Part shown: positions 27,031 through 35,794 of the stretch, one piece after another
How the letters are laid out: every line of letters starts with the position of its first letter
Position numbering within the stretch: the first letter of the stretch is position 1
DNA from: Edwardsiella ictaluri ATCC 33202
GTDB taxonomy: Bacteria; Pseudomonadota; Gammaproteobacteria; Enterobacterales; Enterobacteriaceae
DNA: 35,794 bases
NCBI RefSeq assembly: GCF_000264785.1
Contig: NZ_AFJI01000010.1
Coordinates: forward strand, 1 to 35,794
Direction: 5' to 3'
Made by a program: the position numbers and the translations under genes
Notes under the pieces: generated by a model
Seen by the model: the letters and a program-made list of their open reading frames with translations, nothing else
What the model was told of the DNA's origin: nothing
Databases searched by the model: none

Positions 27031-27054
27031 GTGTTAACACTAATGGAGTTATTA

Positions 27055-28329
27055 ATGGCAAGCAGCAACCTGATTAAACAACTGCAAGAGCGGGGCCTCG
27101 TTGCCCAGGTTACGGATGAAGAAGCGTTGGCAGAGCGACTGGCGCAGGGGTCCATCGCACTGTATTGCGGATTCGATCCGACCGCTGACAGCTTGCATTT
27201 GGGCCATCTGGTTCCCTTGCTGTGCCTTAAGCGCTTCCAGCAGGCCGGTCATAAGCCGGTGGCGCTGGTGGGTGGGGCCACCGGTCTGATCGGCGATCCG
27301 AGCTTTAAGGCAACCGAGCGTAAGCTGAACACCGAAGAGACGGTGCAGGGCTGGGTGGACAAAATCCGTCACCAGGTTGCGCCGTTCCTGGACTTCGACT
27401 GCGGGAGCAACAGCGCGATTGCTGCCAACAACTACGATTGGTTTGGCGGCATGAACGTGCTGACCTTCCTGCGTGATATCGGCAAGCACTTCTCTGTTAA
27501 CCAGATGATTAACAAAGAGGCGGTTAAGCAGCGTCTGAACCGTGACGATGTGGGGATCTCCTTCACCGAGTTCTCCTACAACCTGCTGCAGGGCTATGAC
27601 TTTGCCAGCCTGAACCGGATGCACGGTGTCGAACTGCAGATCGGCGGATCTGATCAGTGGGGGAATATTACCTCCGGCATCGACCTGACCCGCCGCATGA
27701 ACCAGCAGCAGGTGTGGGGTCTGACCGTCCCGCTGATCACCAAGGCCGATGGGACCAAGTTTGGCAAGACCGAAGGCGGCGCGGTATGGCTGGATCCGAA
27801 AAAGACCAGCCCGTACAAGTTCTACCAGTTCTGGATCAATACCGCCGATGCCGACGTATACCGCTTCCTGAAGTTCTTCACCTTTATGGACATTGAGGAG
27901 ATCAATGCACTGGAAGAGGAAGATAAGACCAGCGGCAAGGCACCGCGCGCACAGTATGTGCTGGCCGAGGCGGTGACGCGTCTGGTGCACGGCGAGGCGG
28001 GGCTGGAAGCGGCTAAACGTATCACCCACAGCCTGTTCTCCGGCAGCCTGAGCGAGATGACCGAGGCTGACTTTGCCCAGCTGGCGCAGGATGGTATGCC
28101 GATGATCGAAATGGATAAAGGCGCCGATTTGCAGCAGGCGTTAGTTGACGCTGAACTGCAGCCATCGCGTGGCCAGGCGCGTAAAACCATCGCCTCTAAC
28201 GCGGTCACCGTCAACGGTGAGAAACAGTCCGACCCTGAATACACTTTCAGCGATGGCGATCGTCTGTTTAGCCGTTATACGCTGCTGCGTCGCGGCAAGA
28301 AGAACTATTGCCTGATCTGCTGGAAGTAA
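27055..28329 (+). CDS. tyrS: Tyrosyl-tRNA synthetase TyrS
   Basis: Class I aminoacyl-tRNA synthetase, 424 aa, the same length as in E. coli and highly conserved. Rossmann core with the HIGH-type HLGH (about residue 48), GGSDQWGN, the KMSKS-type KFGKT, and a C-terminal S4-like RNA-binding domain ending [13 protein letters not shown] at 27055 has GGAG 6 nt upstream. pdxY follows after 73 bp on the same strand. Confidence 0.98.
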   Translation: MASSNLIKQLQERGLVAQVTDEEALAERLAQGSIALYCGFDPTADSLHLGHLVPLLCLKRFQQAGHKPVALVGGATGLIGDPSFKATERKLNTEETVQGWVDKIRHQVAPFLDFDCGSNSAIAANNYDWFGGMNVLTFLRDIGKHFSVNQMINKEAVKQRLNRDDVGISFTEFSYNLLQGYDFASLNRMHGVELQIGGSDQWGNITSGIDLTRRMNQQQVWGLTVPLITKADGTKFGKTEGGAVWLDPKKTSPYKFYQFWINTADADVYRFLKFFTFMDIEEINALEEEDKTSGKAPRAQYVLAEAVTRLVHGEAGLEAAKRITHSLFSGSLSEMTEADFAQLAQDGMPMIEMDKGADLQQALVDAELQPSRGQARKTIASNAVTVNGEKQSDPEYTFSDGDRLFSRYTLLRRGKKNYCLICWK

Positions 28330-28343
28330 TCACAGCAAGCAAG

Positions 28344-28387
28344 GGGGCTGCGGCCCCGGTTAATACCAACGGCTGCCCTGTGGGCAG
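28344..28387 (+). repeat. Two short hairpins between tyrS and pdxY
   Basis: GGGGC-TGCG-GCCCC (28344-28357) and CTGCCC-TGT-GGGCAG (28373-28387). Neither has a T tail. The second ends 15 nt before the pdxY ATG. Confidence 0.5.
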
Positions 28388-28402
28388 ATAAGCAAAAATA
28401 CG

Positions 28403-29269
28403 ATGAAGAATATCCTTTCCATTCAATCTCACGTGGTGTTTGGCCACGCCGGTAACAGCGCCGCCGTTTTCCCGATGCGTCGTATGGGCGTTAACGTATG
28501 GCCGCTGAATACCGTTCAGTTCTCTAACCATACTCAGTACGGTCACTGGACCGGCAGCGTGATGCCGGCTAATCATCTGACCGAGATTGTGCAAGGGATT
28601 GCCGATATTGGGGAGCTGACGCGCTGCAACGCGGTGCTGAGCGGCTACATTGGTTCGCCGCAGCAGGGCGAGCATATTTTGCAGATCGTTCGACAGGTGA
28701 AGCAGAGTAACCCCGACGCATGGTATTTTTGTGATCCGGTGATGGGACACCCGGAAAAAGGGTGCATCGTCGCGCCGGGCGTGGCGGAGTTCTTCTGCCA
28801 GCAGGCGGTCGCCTGCAGCGATATCATGGCGCCCAATCTGCTGGAGCTGGAGACGCTGACCGATCGTAAGATAACCAGCGTCGAGGAGGCCCTGGCGGCC
28901 TCCCGCGCGCTGATCGCCTGCGGCCCACGCATTGTCTTGGTCAAACACCTGCACAATGCCGGCTACGATCGCAACCGCTTTGAAATGCTGCTGGTCACCG
29001 CCGACGAGGCCTGGCACATCGCCCGTCCGCTGGTGGACTTCGGCGCCCGCCAGCCGGTGGGCGTTGGCGATTTGACCAGTGGTCTGCTGCTGGTGAACCT
29101 GCTGAAGGGCGAGTCGCTGCAGAGCGCGCTGGAGCACGTTACGGCGGCGGTCTATGAGGTGATGCTGACGACCCAGGCGATGGGGGAGTACGAGCTGCAG
29201 CTGGTCGCCGCCCAGGATCGCATCGCCTGTCCGCAGCACCGCTATACGGCGCAGGCGCTGCACGGCTGA
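28403..29269 (+). CDS. pdxY: Pyridoxal kinase PdxY
   Basis: Ribokinase-fold pyridoxal kinase of the B6 salvage pathway, 288 aa (E. coli 287). Substrate and ATP-site motifs: [35 protein letters not shown] and the anion-hole [10 protein letters not shown] with its catalytic Asp. It lies 73 bp after tyrS, as in the E. coli operon. The start has no clear ribosome site; hairpins precede it. Confidence 0.96.
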   Translation: MKNILSIQSHVVFGHAGNSAAVFPMRRMGVNVWPLNTVQFSNHTQYGHWTGSVMPANHLTEIVQGIADIGELTRCNAVLSGYIGSPQQGEHILQIVRQVKQSNPDAWYFCDPVMGHPEKGCIVAPGVAEFFCQQAVACSDIMAPNLLELETLTDRKITSVEEALAASRALIACGPRIVLVKHLHNAGYDRNRFEMLLVTADEAWHIARPLVDFGARQPVGVGDLTSGLLLVNLLKGESLQSALEHVTAAVYEVMLTTQAMGEYELQLVAAQDRIACPQHRYTAQALHG

Positions 29270-29284
29270 TCCCGGGCGATCCGC

Positions 29285-29316
29285 AAAAAACGAGGCCTCC
29301 CCTGGGAGGCCTTTTT
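29285..29316. terminator. Bidirectional terminator between pdxY and gstA
   Basis: AGGCCTCC and GGAGGCCT with a 4-nt loop, T5 on the plus side and A6 just left of the stem (T6 on the minus strand). It separates convergent pdxY and gstA. Confidence 0.88.
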
Positions 29317-29348
29317 ACTTGTCTGCTGCGCGCTCAGGGTCGGTCGCG

Positions 29349-29954
29349 CTACTTCAACCCCTCGGCGCAGAGCGTGGCATCGACCGCCGGCCGCGCGGCA
29401 ATACGCGTCATATAGTCGGCCAGCACCGGCCAGGCTGTCAGATCGAAGTGCATTGCCTTGGCCCAGCACAGCGTGGTGAATAGATAGGCGTCGGCGACGC
29501 TGAAGCTGGGCCCCAGCAGGTAGGGCCGCTCGCTGAGTACGCCGTTGAGGTAGTGGAACTGCTTCTCCAGCGCTGCGCGCGCTATCGCCTTGCTCTCCTG
29601 CGGTTGGCGCGGATTGAACAGCGGGCTGAACCCCTTATGGATCTCGCTGGCAATATAGTTGAGCCATTCGATCGCGTGATAGCGCGCCAGCGTCTCCTGC
29701 GGCGGGATAAGACAGCGGTCTGGTACCCGATCGGCCAGGTACTGCACAATGGCTACCCCTTCGGTCAGCAGACTGCCGTCGTCCAGCAGCAGCGCTGGTA
29801 CCTGCCCCTTGGGATTAATGCTTAGATAGTCTCTGCCGTGCTCGGTACGCTTGTTGGCCAGATCCACGCTTTCAATGGTGAAATCCAGACCGGCCTCACG
29901 CAGTATGATGTGCGGTGAGAGAGAGCAGGCCCCGGATTTATAGAACAATTTCAT
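29349..29954 (-). CDS. gstA: Glutathione S-transferase GstA
   Basis: Beta-class glutathione transferase, 201 aa, equal to E. coli. Cys10 (KSGACSLS) and His106 (EIHKGFSPLF), the two residues typical of the class, are present. The N-terminal thioredoxin-like domain has the NPKGQVPAL turn and the LTEGVAI glutathione-binding segment. ATG at 29954 has AAGGAG 6 nt upstream; the preceding GTG is in frame but less well spaced. Confidence 0.95.
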   Translation of the reverse strand: MKLFYKSGACSLSPHIILREAGLDFTIESVDLANKRTEHGRDYLSINPKGQVPALLLDDGSLLTEGVAIVQYLADRVPDRCLIPPQETLARYHAIEWLNYIASEIHKGFSPLFNPRQPQESKAIARAALEKQFHYLNGVLSERPYLLGPSFSVADAYLFTTLCWAKAMHFDLTAWPVLADYMTRIAARPAVDATLCAEGLK

Positions 29955-30059
29955 CACTCGCTCCTTGGTCGGTTCTGACGGGTAGACTGCTTTAGCGTAG
30001 TCCGTCAGCGGCGCTCTGTCTGTGTGGCAGGTAGAATTTATACGCGGCGCTGTAGAGAC

Positions 30060-30088
30060 AAAAAAGGCGCCACAGAGGGCGCCTTTTT
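30060..30088 (-). terminator. Intrinsic terminator of dtpA
   Basis: GGCGCC, loop of 6 nt, GGCGCC, flanked by A6 and T5: on the minus strand a GC stem followed by T6, 15 bp past the dtpA stop. It can also act on plus-strand transcripts. Confidence 0.85.
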
Positions 30089-30102
30089 AGCGGGGGGAGA
30101 AA

Positions 30103-31575
30103 TCAATCGCCCAGGGTCATACGGTTCAGCTTCGGTGCGGTCAGCAGCATCAGCACGGCGATGACGGCGGTAGCGATGCCGATCTGCATAAATACGTGGC
30201 TATAGATAGCCAGTGACGCGTGGGGATCGGCAACCTCGCCCCCCGGCACGGCGGTCAGCGCCGCCACTTTACCGGCGATCAGCGCCGCGGCGGCGGTGGT
30301 CAGGAACCAAGAGCCCATGATAAAGCCCATCAGTCGCTGCGGCACCAGCTGTGCCACCATGGCCAGACCCAGACCGGAGATCATCAGTTCGCCGATACTC
30401 TGCAGCGCATAGCTCAGGATCAGCCAGTTAACCGACACAATACCCGCTTCATTGGCGAAGGAGGCACCCCACGGCAGCACCAGGAACGCGCCGGAGCACA
30501 ATACCATACCGATAGCAAATTTGTGCGGCATCGGCAGGCGGTCCCCCATCTTGTTGTAGATAGCGGCCAGGATCGGGCTGGCGACCATGATCCAGAACGG
30601 GTTCAGCGCCTGATACTGCTCCGGCTCGAACGCGATGCCGAAGATGCTGTGTTCAACGTTATGGATGGCGAAGAAGTTCAGCGAGGTCGGCATCTGGCTA
30701 TACAATACGAAGAAGACCACGGCCTCCAGCATCAGCAGGAAGGCGACGATCATCTTACGGCGCGCGCCGCCCTGCAGTGCAAAGGTCTCTTTAGCGAAGA
30801 TCAGGACGATGCAGGCGGAAATGATGGCCAGCGCCCAGCGGGCGATGGTCTGGTTATGCAGCAGCCAGGTTGAGATGGCAACCAGGATCACTACGCCGAC
30901 TAAGGTCATCATCAGCTTGCCGACCTGCAGCGGGGCGAAGTCCGGCTTGGAGCCCTGATCTTTCACCCAGCGACGGCACATCATAAAGTTGACCAGGGTG
31001 ATCAGCATGCCCACGACGCTCAGGGAGAAGGCGACGCTCCAGCCAAAGCGGGCCGCCAGCCACGGGGTTGCCAGCATGGAGAAGAAGGAGCCGATGTTCA
31101 CCGACATGTAGTACATGGTGAAGGCGCCGTCCAGGCGCGGATCGTTTTTCTCATAGCAGGTGGAGAGTAGCGAGGAGGGGTTGGCCTTGAACAGGCCGTT
31201 ACCGACCGCGATGGTTGCCATCCCTACGTAGACCATTGACAGCTCATGGCCGGAGTAGGCGACAAAGGCATAGCCGATGGCCAGAACCAGCGCGCCGAGC
31301 ATGATGACACGCTTGGCGCCCAGCACCTTGTCACCCAGCCAGCCGCCAATAGCGACAAAGCCGTATACCAGGGCGCTGAAGGAGGAGAACAGGGTAATGG
31401 AGTCGGCCTCGCTCATGCCCAGCATCTTGACCAGATAAACGGCCATGATGCCCTGCAGGCCGTAATAGCCGAAACGCTCCCACAGTTCGATAGAGAAAAT
31501 CAGATAAAAAGCGCGGGGTTGTTTAAATGCGTTAAGACTCACGCTTTCCGCTTGGTTGTTGTTTGCGTTTGACAC
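30103..31575 (-). CDS. dtpA: Dipeptide/tripeptide:H+ symporter DtpA (TppB)
   Basis: Proton-dependent oligopeptide transporter (POT/PTR2, MFS fold), 490 aa (E. coli 500). The proton-site signature ExxERFxYYG is at residues 30-39 ([10 protein letters not shown]), and [24 protein letters not shown] and [26 protein letters not shown] are conserved. The start is GTG (31575) with GAGGT 6 nt upstream. The C-terminal tail after LTLGD is about 10 residues shorter than in E. coli. A GC hairpin sits in the leader at 31598-31613. Confidence 0.96.
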   Translation of the reverse strand: MSNANNNQAESVSLNAFKQPRAFYLIFSIELWERFGYYGLQGIMAVYLVKMLGMSEADSITLFSSFSALVYGFVAIGGWLGDKVLGAKRVIMLGALVLAIGYAFVAYSGHELSMVYVGMATIAVGNGLFKANPSSLLSTCYEKNDPRLDGAFTMYYMSVNIGSFFSMLATPWLAARFGWSVAFSLSVVGMLITLVNFMMCRRWVKDQGSKPDFAPLQVGKLMMTLVGVVILVAISTWLLHNQTIARWALAIISACIVLIFAKETFALQGGARRKMIVAFLLMLEAVVFFVLYSQMPTSLNFFAIHNVEHSIFGIAFEPEQYQALNPFWIMVASPILAAIYNKMGDRLPMPHKFAIGMVLCSGAFLVLPWGASFANEAGIVSVNWLILSYALQSIGELMISGLGLAMVAQLVPQRLMGFIMGSWFLTTAAAALIAGKVAALTAVPGGEVADPHASLAIYSHVFMQIGIATAVIAVLMLLTAPKLNRMTLGD

Positions 31576-32149
31576 AAGTTACCTCTGGTTTTTCATGCCC
31601 GCCTGAAGGCGGGTAACGGCCACGGCGTATGTTTAAAAAACACACTGTTTACATTGTTATACGTGGCAGGAAGAGGGGTACTCTTAACGATATTTTGCAG
31701 GCTGACAATAGCTGCGTAATACTCTGTTACATAAATATTCTTTGGAATAACATAATAATGTTGCAAATGTTACTCAGAGGAAAACAAGGTATAAAATAGA
31801 TTTTACGATGTAAAATTTTGCTGAATTGCTGTACAGAAGCGATTTCGTTATATATTTTTCTATTTTTATAAAAATCAGGCTTATTATCTAGGTATTTGCA
31901 ATAATCTCATTTAATTGTACTGAATTATCGTCTTTTTTCAAAATCATCAAATAAAGCAACATGTCGCCATCAATAGAAGAATAGCATTAACAATTTAAAT
32001 GTGACCAATCTCAAAATAATGACAACGAAAATGCTTGCGCTGTGGATAGTAAAGTGAAACTGCGCTAGCAGGGGTAAAAATGGGGTAGAGATCACAGCAG
32101 AGGGCGGCGCGCACTGCCGGACAAGCAGCGCGCGGCGCCGGGAAAGGGC
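31576..32149. other. AT-rich dtpA-nth intergenic region
   Basis: 574 bp without genes, very AT-rich over 31700-32040. It should contain the dtpA promoter and regulator sites (in E. coli dtpA responds to OmpR). An inverted repeat ATTTTAC-GAT-GTAAAAT lies at 31800-31816. Close to nth there is a GC-rich imperfect stem at 32108-32134 that may end the rsx-nth transcript; it lacks a T tail. Confidence 0.5.
31598..31613 (-). promoter_or_regulatory. GC hairpin in the dtpA leader
   Basis: CCCGCC-TGAA-GGCGGG, a perfect 6-bp GC stem ending 23 nt before the dtpA GTG. A five-codon open frame (minus 31596-31579) lies between hairpin and start; its stop overlaps the ribosome site. Confidence 0.5.
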
Positions 32150-32791
32150 TTACTGCTCGGGGTAGACTTTATCGCGGAATTCGCACAGATCCTCGATGAG
32201 ACAGGAGCCGCAGCGCGGGCGCCGGGCGATGCAGGTATAGCGCCCGTGCAGGATCAGCCAGTGATGGCAGTTGAGGGCGAACTCTGCCGGTACTACCTTA
32301 AGCAGCTTCTCCTCAACCTCGTTGACCGTCTTTCCCGGGGCAAAGCGGGTACGGTTACAGACGCGGAAAATATGGGTATCGACAGCGATGGTTGGCCAGC
32401 CGAAGGCCGTATTGAGCACGACGTTGGCGGTCTTGCGCCCGACGCCGGGCAGCGCCTCCAGCGCCTGGCGATTTTCTGGCACTTCACCGCCGTGCTGCTC
32501 CAGCAGGAGGCGGCAGGTCTTGATGATGTTTTCCGCTTTACCGTTGTACAGACCAATGGTCTTGATGTGCTGCTTGACGCCGTCCACGCCGAGCGCCAGC
32601 AGCGCTGTGGGAGTGTTGGCCGCCGGAAATAGCGTAGCGGTAGCCTTATTGACGCTGACGTCGGTCGCCTGGGCCGACAGCAGTACGGCGATCAGCAGTT
32701 CAAATGGAGTGCTGTAGATCAGCTCGGTGGTCGGCTGTGGGTTGGCGTCGCGCAGCCGCCGAAGAATTTCAATACGTTTTGCCTGGTTCAT
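32150..32791 (-). CDS. nth: Endonuclease III Nth
   Basis: Bifunctional DNA glycosylase/AP lyase for oxidised pyrimidines, 213 aa (E. coli 211). Helix-hairpin-helix LPGVGRKTANVV with catalytic Lys120, Asp138 (IAVDTHIFR) and the [4Fe-4S] cysteines C187, C194, C197 and C203 are present. Two consecutive ATG codons (32794, 32791) overlap the rsxE stop; the second is preferred because it matches E. coli and is better spaced from AGG. Last gene of the rsx run. Confidence 0.96.
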   Translation of the reverse strand: MNQAKRIEILRRLRDANPQPTTELIYSTPFELLIAVLLSAQATDVSVNKATATLFPAANTPTALLALGVDGVKQHIKTIGLYNGKAENIIKTCRLLLEQHGGEVPENRQALEALPGVGRKTANVVLNTAFGWPTIAVDTHIFRVCNRTRFAPGKTVNEVEEKLLKVVPAEFALNCHHWLILHGRYTCIARRPRCGSCLIEDLCEFRDKVYPEQ

Positions 32792-33501
32792 CATGCCTGC
32801 TCATGGTTGTCCGTAGGCGCCGCGCCGCGTAGCGCTTGGCCAACGGCACTACGCTGCGCCTGACGCTGGCGTCGCTTTTGTTCGATAACATATTTGAATG
32901 CCAGCATAAACCCAAGACCAAGAAATGCGCCCGGCGGCAAAATGGCCAGCAGGAACGGCGTATCGGTATGAAACAGTTCAATGCGCAGCGCGCGGGCCCA
33001 GTGGCCGAGCAGCAGGTCGGCGCCGTCGAACAGGGTGCCGTTGCCCAGGATTTCACGCAGGGCGCCCAAAACGAACAGCGCCGCGGTGGCACCCAAGCCG
33101 GTGGCCAGGCCGTCCAGGGCCGCCATCCCGACGGGATGGTGGGCGGCATAGGCCTCGGCGCGCCCGATGACGATGCAGTTGGTGACGATCAGCGGAATAA
33201 AGATCCCCAGGGATTGATACAACCCGAACGCGTAGGCATTGATCAGCATCTGCACCGCGCTGACGACGGAGGCGATGATCATCACGTAGATAGGGATGCG
33301 GATCTCGCCGGGTACCCAGCGGCGCAGCGCCGAAACGGCGCTGTTGGTCAAGACCAGCACCAGTGTGGTGGCCAGCCCCAGCCCCAGGGCGTTGGTGGCG
33401 GTCGAGGAGACTGCCAGCAGTGGACAGAGGCCGAGCAGCTGTACCAGGGCCGAGTTGTTCTTCCATAGCCCGTTGATAAATAAATTTTTGGCTTCACTCA
33501 T
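32791..33501 (-). CDS. rsxE: Electron transport complex subunit RsxE (RnfE)
   Basis: Inner-membrane subunit of the Rsx/Rnf complex, 236 aa (E. coli 231), with about six TM segments and the conserved N-terminal [24 protein letters not shown] (with a Cys that in Rnf/Nqr relatives binds a membrane-buried iron centre) and [16 protein letters not shown]-type second Cys segment ([14 protein letters not shown]). In E. coli the complex uses NADH to reduce and switch off SoxR. ATG overlaps the rsxG stop (ATGA), so translation is coupled. Confidence 0.95.
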
Positions 33502-34127
33502 TTACTTTCTCCACAGCGCGGCAGGCTGGCCAGATGCGGTCGGATATCGCGGATCGCCAGCGTGGTACGGCGAACGGCGTTAACCACTGCCCGCGGGGTG
33601 ATGGTGGCACCGGTAAACTGGTCGAACTCACCGCCGTCTTTCTTTACCCGGAACGCCGGATCCTGTGCACCGTGCACGACCTTATTGCGAAAGCTGTCGA
33701 TCCAGTCGGAGATACGGATTTCAATTTTATCACCCAGCCCCGGGGTTTCGTGCTGCTCTTGTACCCGTACGCCCAGAACCTTACCGCTGAAATCGGCGCC
33801 GACCAGCAGACGAATGGCACCGGCATAGCCATCGGGTGCGGTGGTCTCGACCAGCGCCGCGATTGGCTGGCCCTGACGCTGGGCCAGATACAGCCGGTGC
33901 GCCGAGCTGTCGCCCAGGCGGGGATCGCGCAGCAGCAGGCAGCTGCGCTGCAGGTCGTTGTCGTAGCCGTCCGGCGCGATCACCTGATCAAACAGCCGTT
34001 GTTGCTGCAGCGCGGCCTGATGGGCGATGGTGCGGGTGGTTAACTGATGCACGATGGCCGTCAGCGCGGTGGCGAGGATGGCAAACAGGGCCAGGCGGAT
34101 TCCGTGGCGGCGCATAGTGGTTAGCAT
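33498..34127 (-). CDS. rsxG: Electron transport complex subunit RsxG (RnfG)
   Basis: 209-aa subunit (E. coli 206) with one N-terminal TM helix (about 10-27) and a periplasmic FMN-binding domain. The covalent flavin attachment motif is [12 protein letters not shown], and the [11 protein letters not shown] segment is conserved. It carries a threonine-linked FMN in the Rsx/Rnf electron path. It starts 9 bp after rsxD and overlaps rsxE by 4 bp. Confidence 0.95.
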
Positions 34128-34136
34128 GAGGACTCC

Positions 34137-35174
34137 TTAGCGATGTCCGTAAACGCGCGGCTGGGTGTAGTGGTCGATCAGCGGCACACAGATATTGGCC
34201 AGCAGTACCGCAAAGGCGACGCCGTCGGGGTAGCCACCGTAGGTACGGATCAGCCAGACCAGCACGCCGCACAGCAGGCCAAAGATCAGGCGACCGCGCG
34301 GTGTGGTGGCGGCGGTGACCGGATCGGTAGCAATGAAAAACGCGCCCAGCATGGTGGCACCGGAGAACAGGGTGGTCAGCGGCGGGGCAATGCTCTGCGG
34401 CGCCATCCCGCTGCCCAGCGCGGCGCACAGCGCCATGGCGGCCAGAAAGCCCAGCGGGATCTGCCAGTGAATAATACGGCGCAGCAGCAGCAGCAGGCCG
34501 CCGAGCAGGAACCCCGCGTTGACCCATTGCCACCCTAAACCGGCCAACTCACCCTGCCAGATGGGCTGGCGGAAGATCTCCGTCAGCGTCTGGCCGCTGC
34601 GCAGCCCGGTCTTCACGCTGTCGAGTGGCGTGGCGGAGCTCACGCCGTCCACGCTGAGCAGGGCGTGCAGATCGGCGGCGTGACCACTGAAGATCTGTGA
34701 CAGGGTATGGCTGAGATCCAGCGGCTGACTCAGCAGGCTCTGCGGTGGCAACCAGGTGGTCATGGGCACCGGGAAGGCAATCAATAGCATGACATAGCCG
34801 ACCATGGCCGGGTTGAAGGGGTTCTGCCCCAGCCCGCCGTACAGCTGCTTGGCGATGATGATGGCAAACGCGCTGCCGAGTACGACCAGCCACCAGGGTG
34901 CCAGCGGCGGCAGGCTGATGCCCAGCAGCAGCCCGGTCAGCAGTGCGGAATTATCGCCGAGCGTACTGAGCGGGCGTCGGCGCAGACGCAGCACCAGCGC
35001 CTCACAGAGGCAGGCGGTGAGAATGGCCAACGTGAGCTGGATCAGCGTGCCGTAGCCAAAAAAGTAGATTTGCACCACGATGCCGGGCAGGGCGGCGGCA
35101 ACGACCCAGAACATGATGCGCCCCGTGTTCTGGCGGTTATGGGTAAAGGGTGAACTGGCGATTCTGAATGCCAT
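34137..35174 (-). CDS. rsxD: Electron transport complex subunit RsxD (RnfD)
   Basis: Polytopic inner-membrane subunit, 345 aa (E. coli 352), with about nine to ten TM segments. The flavin-attachment region reads SSATPLD, with Thr182 as the expected phosphoester-linked FMN site; [20 protein letters not shown] and [17 protein letters not shown] are conserved family blocks. Its ATG directly follows the rsxC stop (TAAATG), so the two are translationally linked. Confidence 0.95.
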   Translation of the reverse strand: MAFRIASSPFTHNRQNTGRIMFWVVAAALPGIVVQIYFFGYGTLIQLTLAILTACLCEALVLRLRRRPLSTLGDNSALLTGLLLGISLPPLAPWWLVVLGSAFAIIIAKQLYGGLGQNPFNPAMVGYVMLLIAFPVPMTTWLPPQSLLSQPLDLSHTLSQIFSGHAADLHALLSVDGVSSATPLDSVKTGLRSGQTLTEIFRQPIWQGELAGLGWQWVNAGFLLGGLLLLLRRIIHWQIPLGFLAAMALCAALGSGMAPQSIAPPLTTLFSGATMLGAFFIATDPVTAATTPRGRLIFGLLCGVLVWLIRTYGGYPDGVAFAVLLANICVPLIDHYTQPRVYGHR

Positions 35175-35794
35175 TTATTCCTCGCTTGGCGCTGCGGACG
35201 CCTGCTTTGCTTTAATGCGGGCGATAGCGGCCGCGACGGCCGCTTTCTGCGTATCCGTGGGGGTAGAAGTAGCGACAGGCTTGGGGACCTCCCCGTTGAC
35301 CAGGGTCTGACGGGCTTTCACCCGGGCGATAGCCGTCGCAATCGCCGCCTGACGATCGGACTCCGGCGTGGCTCCCTCCGCTGCTGCCGTAAGATCCGCA
35401 CCAGCCCCTGATGCGTAGGCTGCCTGCAGCGTTGCCCGGTGGATCTGACGACGCGCGCCATCGGTATTTTCCTGTACGGTCACCGGCTCTGTCGTGGCAT
35501 GTCCGGAGGCGGCCTGCTTGGCTTTGGCGCGGGCGATGGCGGCGGCGATGGCCGCCTTGCGCGGGTCATCCTGCGGCGCCGGATCGGCAGCGTCACTGTC
35601 CGTGGTCGCCGGTGCCGGTGTGGCCCCGGCCTGCTTGGCTTTGGCTTTGGCGCGGGCGATGGCGGCGGCGATGGCCGCCTTGCGCGGGTCATCCTGCGGC
35701 GCCGGAGCGACAGCGTCACTGTTCGTGGCCGCCGGTGCCGGTGTGGCCCCGGCCTGCTTGGCTTTGGCACGGGCGATGGCCGCCTTACGAGGGT
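35175..35794 (-). CDS. rsxC: Electron transport complex subunit RsxC (RnfC), C-terminal part only
   Basis: The frame is open from the stop at 35175-35177 to the window edge, so about 206 C-terminal residues are seen and the gene continues beyond. This is the low-complexity Ala/Lys tail of RsxC: repeated helices of the form [19 protein letters not shown] joined by Pro/Ala/Thr/Asp-rich linkers, as in E. coli RsxC. The NADH-, FMN- and iron-sulfur-binding core lies outside. The last two repeats are diverged ([17 protein letters not shown] and [17 protein letters not shown]). The reading frame is confirmed by the DPRK repeat; a second open frame here is a shadow. Confidence 0.93.
   Translation of the reverse strand, partial: PRKAAIARAKAKQAGATPAPAATNSDAVAPAPQDDPRKAAIAAAIARAKAKAKQAGATPAPATTDSDAADPAPQDDPRKAAIAAAIARAKAKQAASGHATTEPVTVQENTDGARRQIHRATLQAAYASGAGADLTAAAEGATPESDRQAAIATAIARVKARQTLVNGEVPKPVATSTPTDTQKAAVAAAIARIKAKQASAAPSEE
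35513..35794 (-). repeat. Tandem repeats inside rsxC
   Basis: Units beginning CCTGCTTGGCTTT (plus strand) occur at 35513, 35630 and 35753, that is periods of 117 and 123 bp (39 and 41 codons). The second unit has an extra 6 bp (one Lys-Ala). The third copy lacks 12 bp in its helix and is cut by the window end. The first two are nearly identical in DNA, pointing to recent duplication. Confidence 0.9.

Noticed and set aside
27052-29263. Long open frames on the minus strand opposite tyrS and pdxY (over 300 codons each)
   Set aside because: They are antisense shadows of highly conserved genes in GC-rich DNA, with no family resemblance and no ribosome sites.
35480-35770. A 96-codon repetitive Pro/Arg/Ser frame at the window end
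   Set aside because: Out-of-frame reading of the rsxC tandem repeats; the correct frame gives the known [18 protein letters not shown] repeats.
1-35794. tRNA, rRNA, CRISPR array, insertion sequence or prophage
   Set aside because: No TPsiC-like tRNA ends, no regular spaced repeats apart from the coding rsxC repeats, and no transposase or integrase frames.

Overview
The window is chromosomal DNA from an Enterobacterales bacterium. Nearly every gene has a clear Escherichia coli counterpart of the same length, and long blocks keep E. coli gene order: rsxCDGE-nth-dtpA-gstA-pdxY-tyrS-pdxH-mliC-anmK-slyB-slyA, sodB-ynhF-purR, and punR/punC. The high GC content, the lost blocks (lhr between rnt and grxD, and the nemA-to-slyA interval) and the divergence from E. 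coli would suit Edwardsiella (Hafniaceae). That genus call is inference. No rRNA, tRNA, CRISPR array, prophage or insertion sequence was seen.

Left part (1-10.7 kb): putP (proline/Na+ symporter) faces a complete copper/silver efflux locus. The two-component pair cusRS (minus) diverges from cusCFBA (plus) around a perfect 13-bp inverted repeat that matches a CusR operator. CusC, CusB and CusA form the outer-membrane channel, adaptor and RND pump, and CusF is the periplasmic metallochaperone. A 61-codon unknown gene with its own Shine-Dalgarno and terminator follows on the minus strand.

Middle part (11-24 kb): punC/punR (purine nucleoside exporter and its LysR regulator) are divergent. Next comes a purR-ynjC-ynjD run on the minus strand, which places a two-gene ABC importer, without its binding protein, directly behind the purine repressor. 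Then follow ynhF (29 aa), sodB, mepH, grxD, an NhaC-type antiporter in the place lhr holds in E. coli, rnt, gloA, an 840-bp largely non-coding interval, slyA and slyB.

Right part (24.3-35.8 kb): anmK-mliC, pdxH, tyrS-pdxY, gstA, dtpA, nth and the SoxR-reducing/Rnf genes rsxE, rsxG, rsxD and the repeat-rich 3' end of rsxC, which runs off the window.

No wholly new multigene system was found. The points most worth a second look are: a glycine at the Na+-site aspartate of PutP; a CusS that keeps one silver site and lacks the other; purR-coupled ynjCD without ynjB; the 61-aa orphan gene; a cluster of palindromes between punR and punC; structured leaders before slyA, tyrS and dtpA; and expanding tandem repeats in rsxC.
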